DNA of 64,000 nt. Source: Glandiceps talaboti. Taxonomy: Eukaryota > Hemichordata > Enteropneusta > Spengelidae. Of this stretch, positions 63,923-64,000 are shown in pieces; within the stretch, counting starts at the first letter, position 1, and the number at the start of each line of letters is the position of its first letter. The stretch is from NCBI RefSeq assembly GCF_964340395.1, contig NC_135562.1:11058634-11122633 (forward strand), written 5' to 3'. Position numbers and translations under genes: made by a program. The notes beneath the pieces are model-generated. The model did no database searches. It was given only the letters and a program-made list of their open reading frames with translations, and was not told where the DNA came from.

Positions 63923-64000
63923 CAATAGTCGTTGGAGAGAGACGTCTATAGTTGAAGACTCCAAAATAAAGATAGATCGACTTTCGAAGCTTTGCATTGT

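Overview
The window is intron-rich, AT-rich animal DNA. It has spliced genes with GT-AG introns, non-LTR retrotransposons, many short foldback DNA elements (MITEs), and an unusually high load of minisatellites and microsatellites. Both recognisable genes belong to animal families, which suggests an invertebrate metazoan. I cannot name the phylum from the sequence. No tRNA, rRNA, CRISPR array or bacterial operon was seen.

Layout. (1) 0.1-3.4 kb: a decayed non-LTR retrotransposon on the minus strand, split by a 470-bp foldback element with a perfect 9-bp target duplication. (2) 3.4-11.8 kb: intergenic sequence with several foldback elements. (3) 12.06-19.17 kb, minus strand: a complete seven-exon gene for GDP-fucose protein O-fucosyltransferase 1 (POFUT1, 403 codons). 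All exon phases join. (4) 19.2-40.5 kb: intergenic sequence with tandem arrays, TTAA-flanked MITEs, a TA-flanked MITE, a hammerhead ribozyme beside a 150-bp (TA)n tract, and a 5'-truncated LINE. (5) 40.47-54.73 kb, plus strand: a multi-exon gene whose last five exons encode an AKAP7-like 2H-phosphoesterase domain, a nuclear localisation signal and an RII-anchoring helix. They appear joined in phase to a long, unrecognised acidic/serine-rich N-terminal part, tentatively through a 20-nt microexon (model total 806 codons). (6) 54.8-64 kb: intergenic sequence dominated by minisatellites of 27 to 76 bp and microsatellites.

The most striking observation is a recurrent structure at gene edges. Several tandem arrays are built from a unit that contains the end of an exon plus its own 5' splice site. 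POFUT1 intron 6 is almost wholly an array of about forty 40-bp units, each copying the end of exon 6 and its donor. Two introns of the AKAP7-like gene begin with arrays of 42-bp and 51-bp units that repeat the exon end and donor, in frame for the first extra unit. The POFUT1 3' UTR begins with an array whose unit repeats the last codons and the stop codon. Weaker cases lie at two other exon edges, and intron 4 of POFUT1 holds decayed copies of exon 5. Together these suggest that tandem duplication across exon borders is frequent here and supplies serial decoy or alternative splice donors.

POFUT1 acts in the ER lumen on EGF repeats (Notch pathway). AKAP7 acts in PKA anchoring and, in mouse, 2',5'-oligoadenylate cleavage. 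I see no functional link between the two; they are divergently placed neighbours about 21 kb apart.
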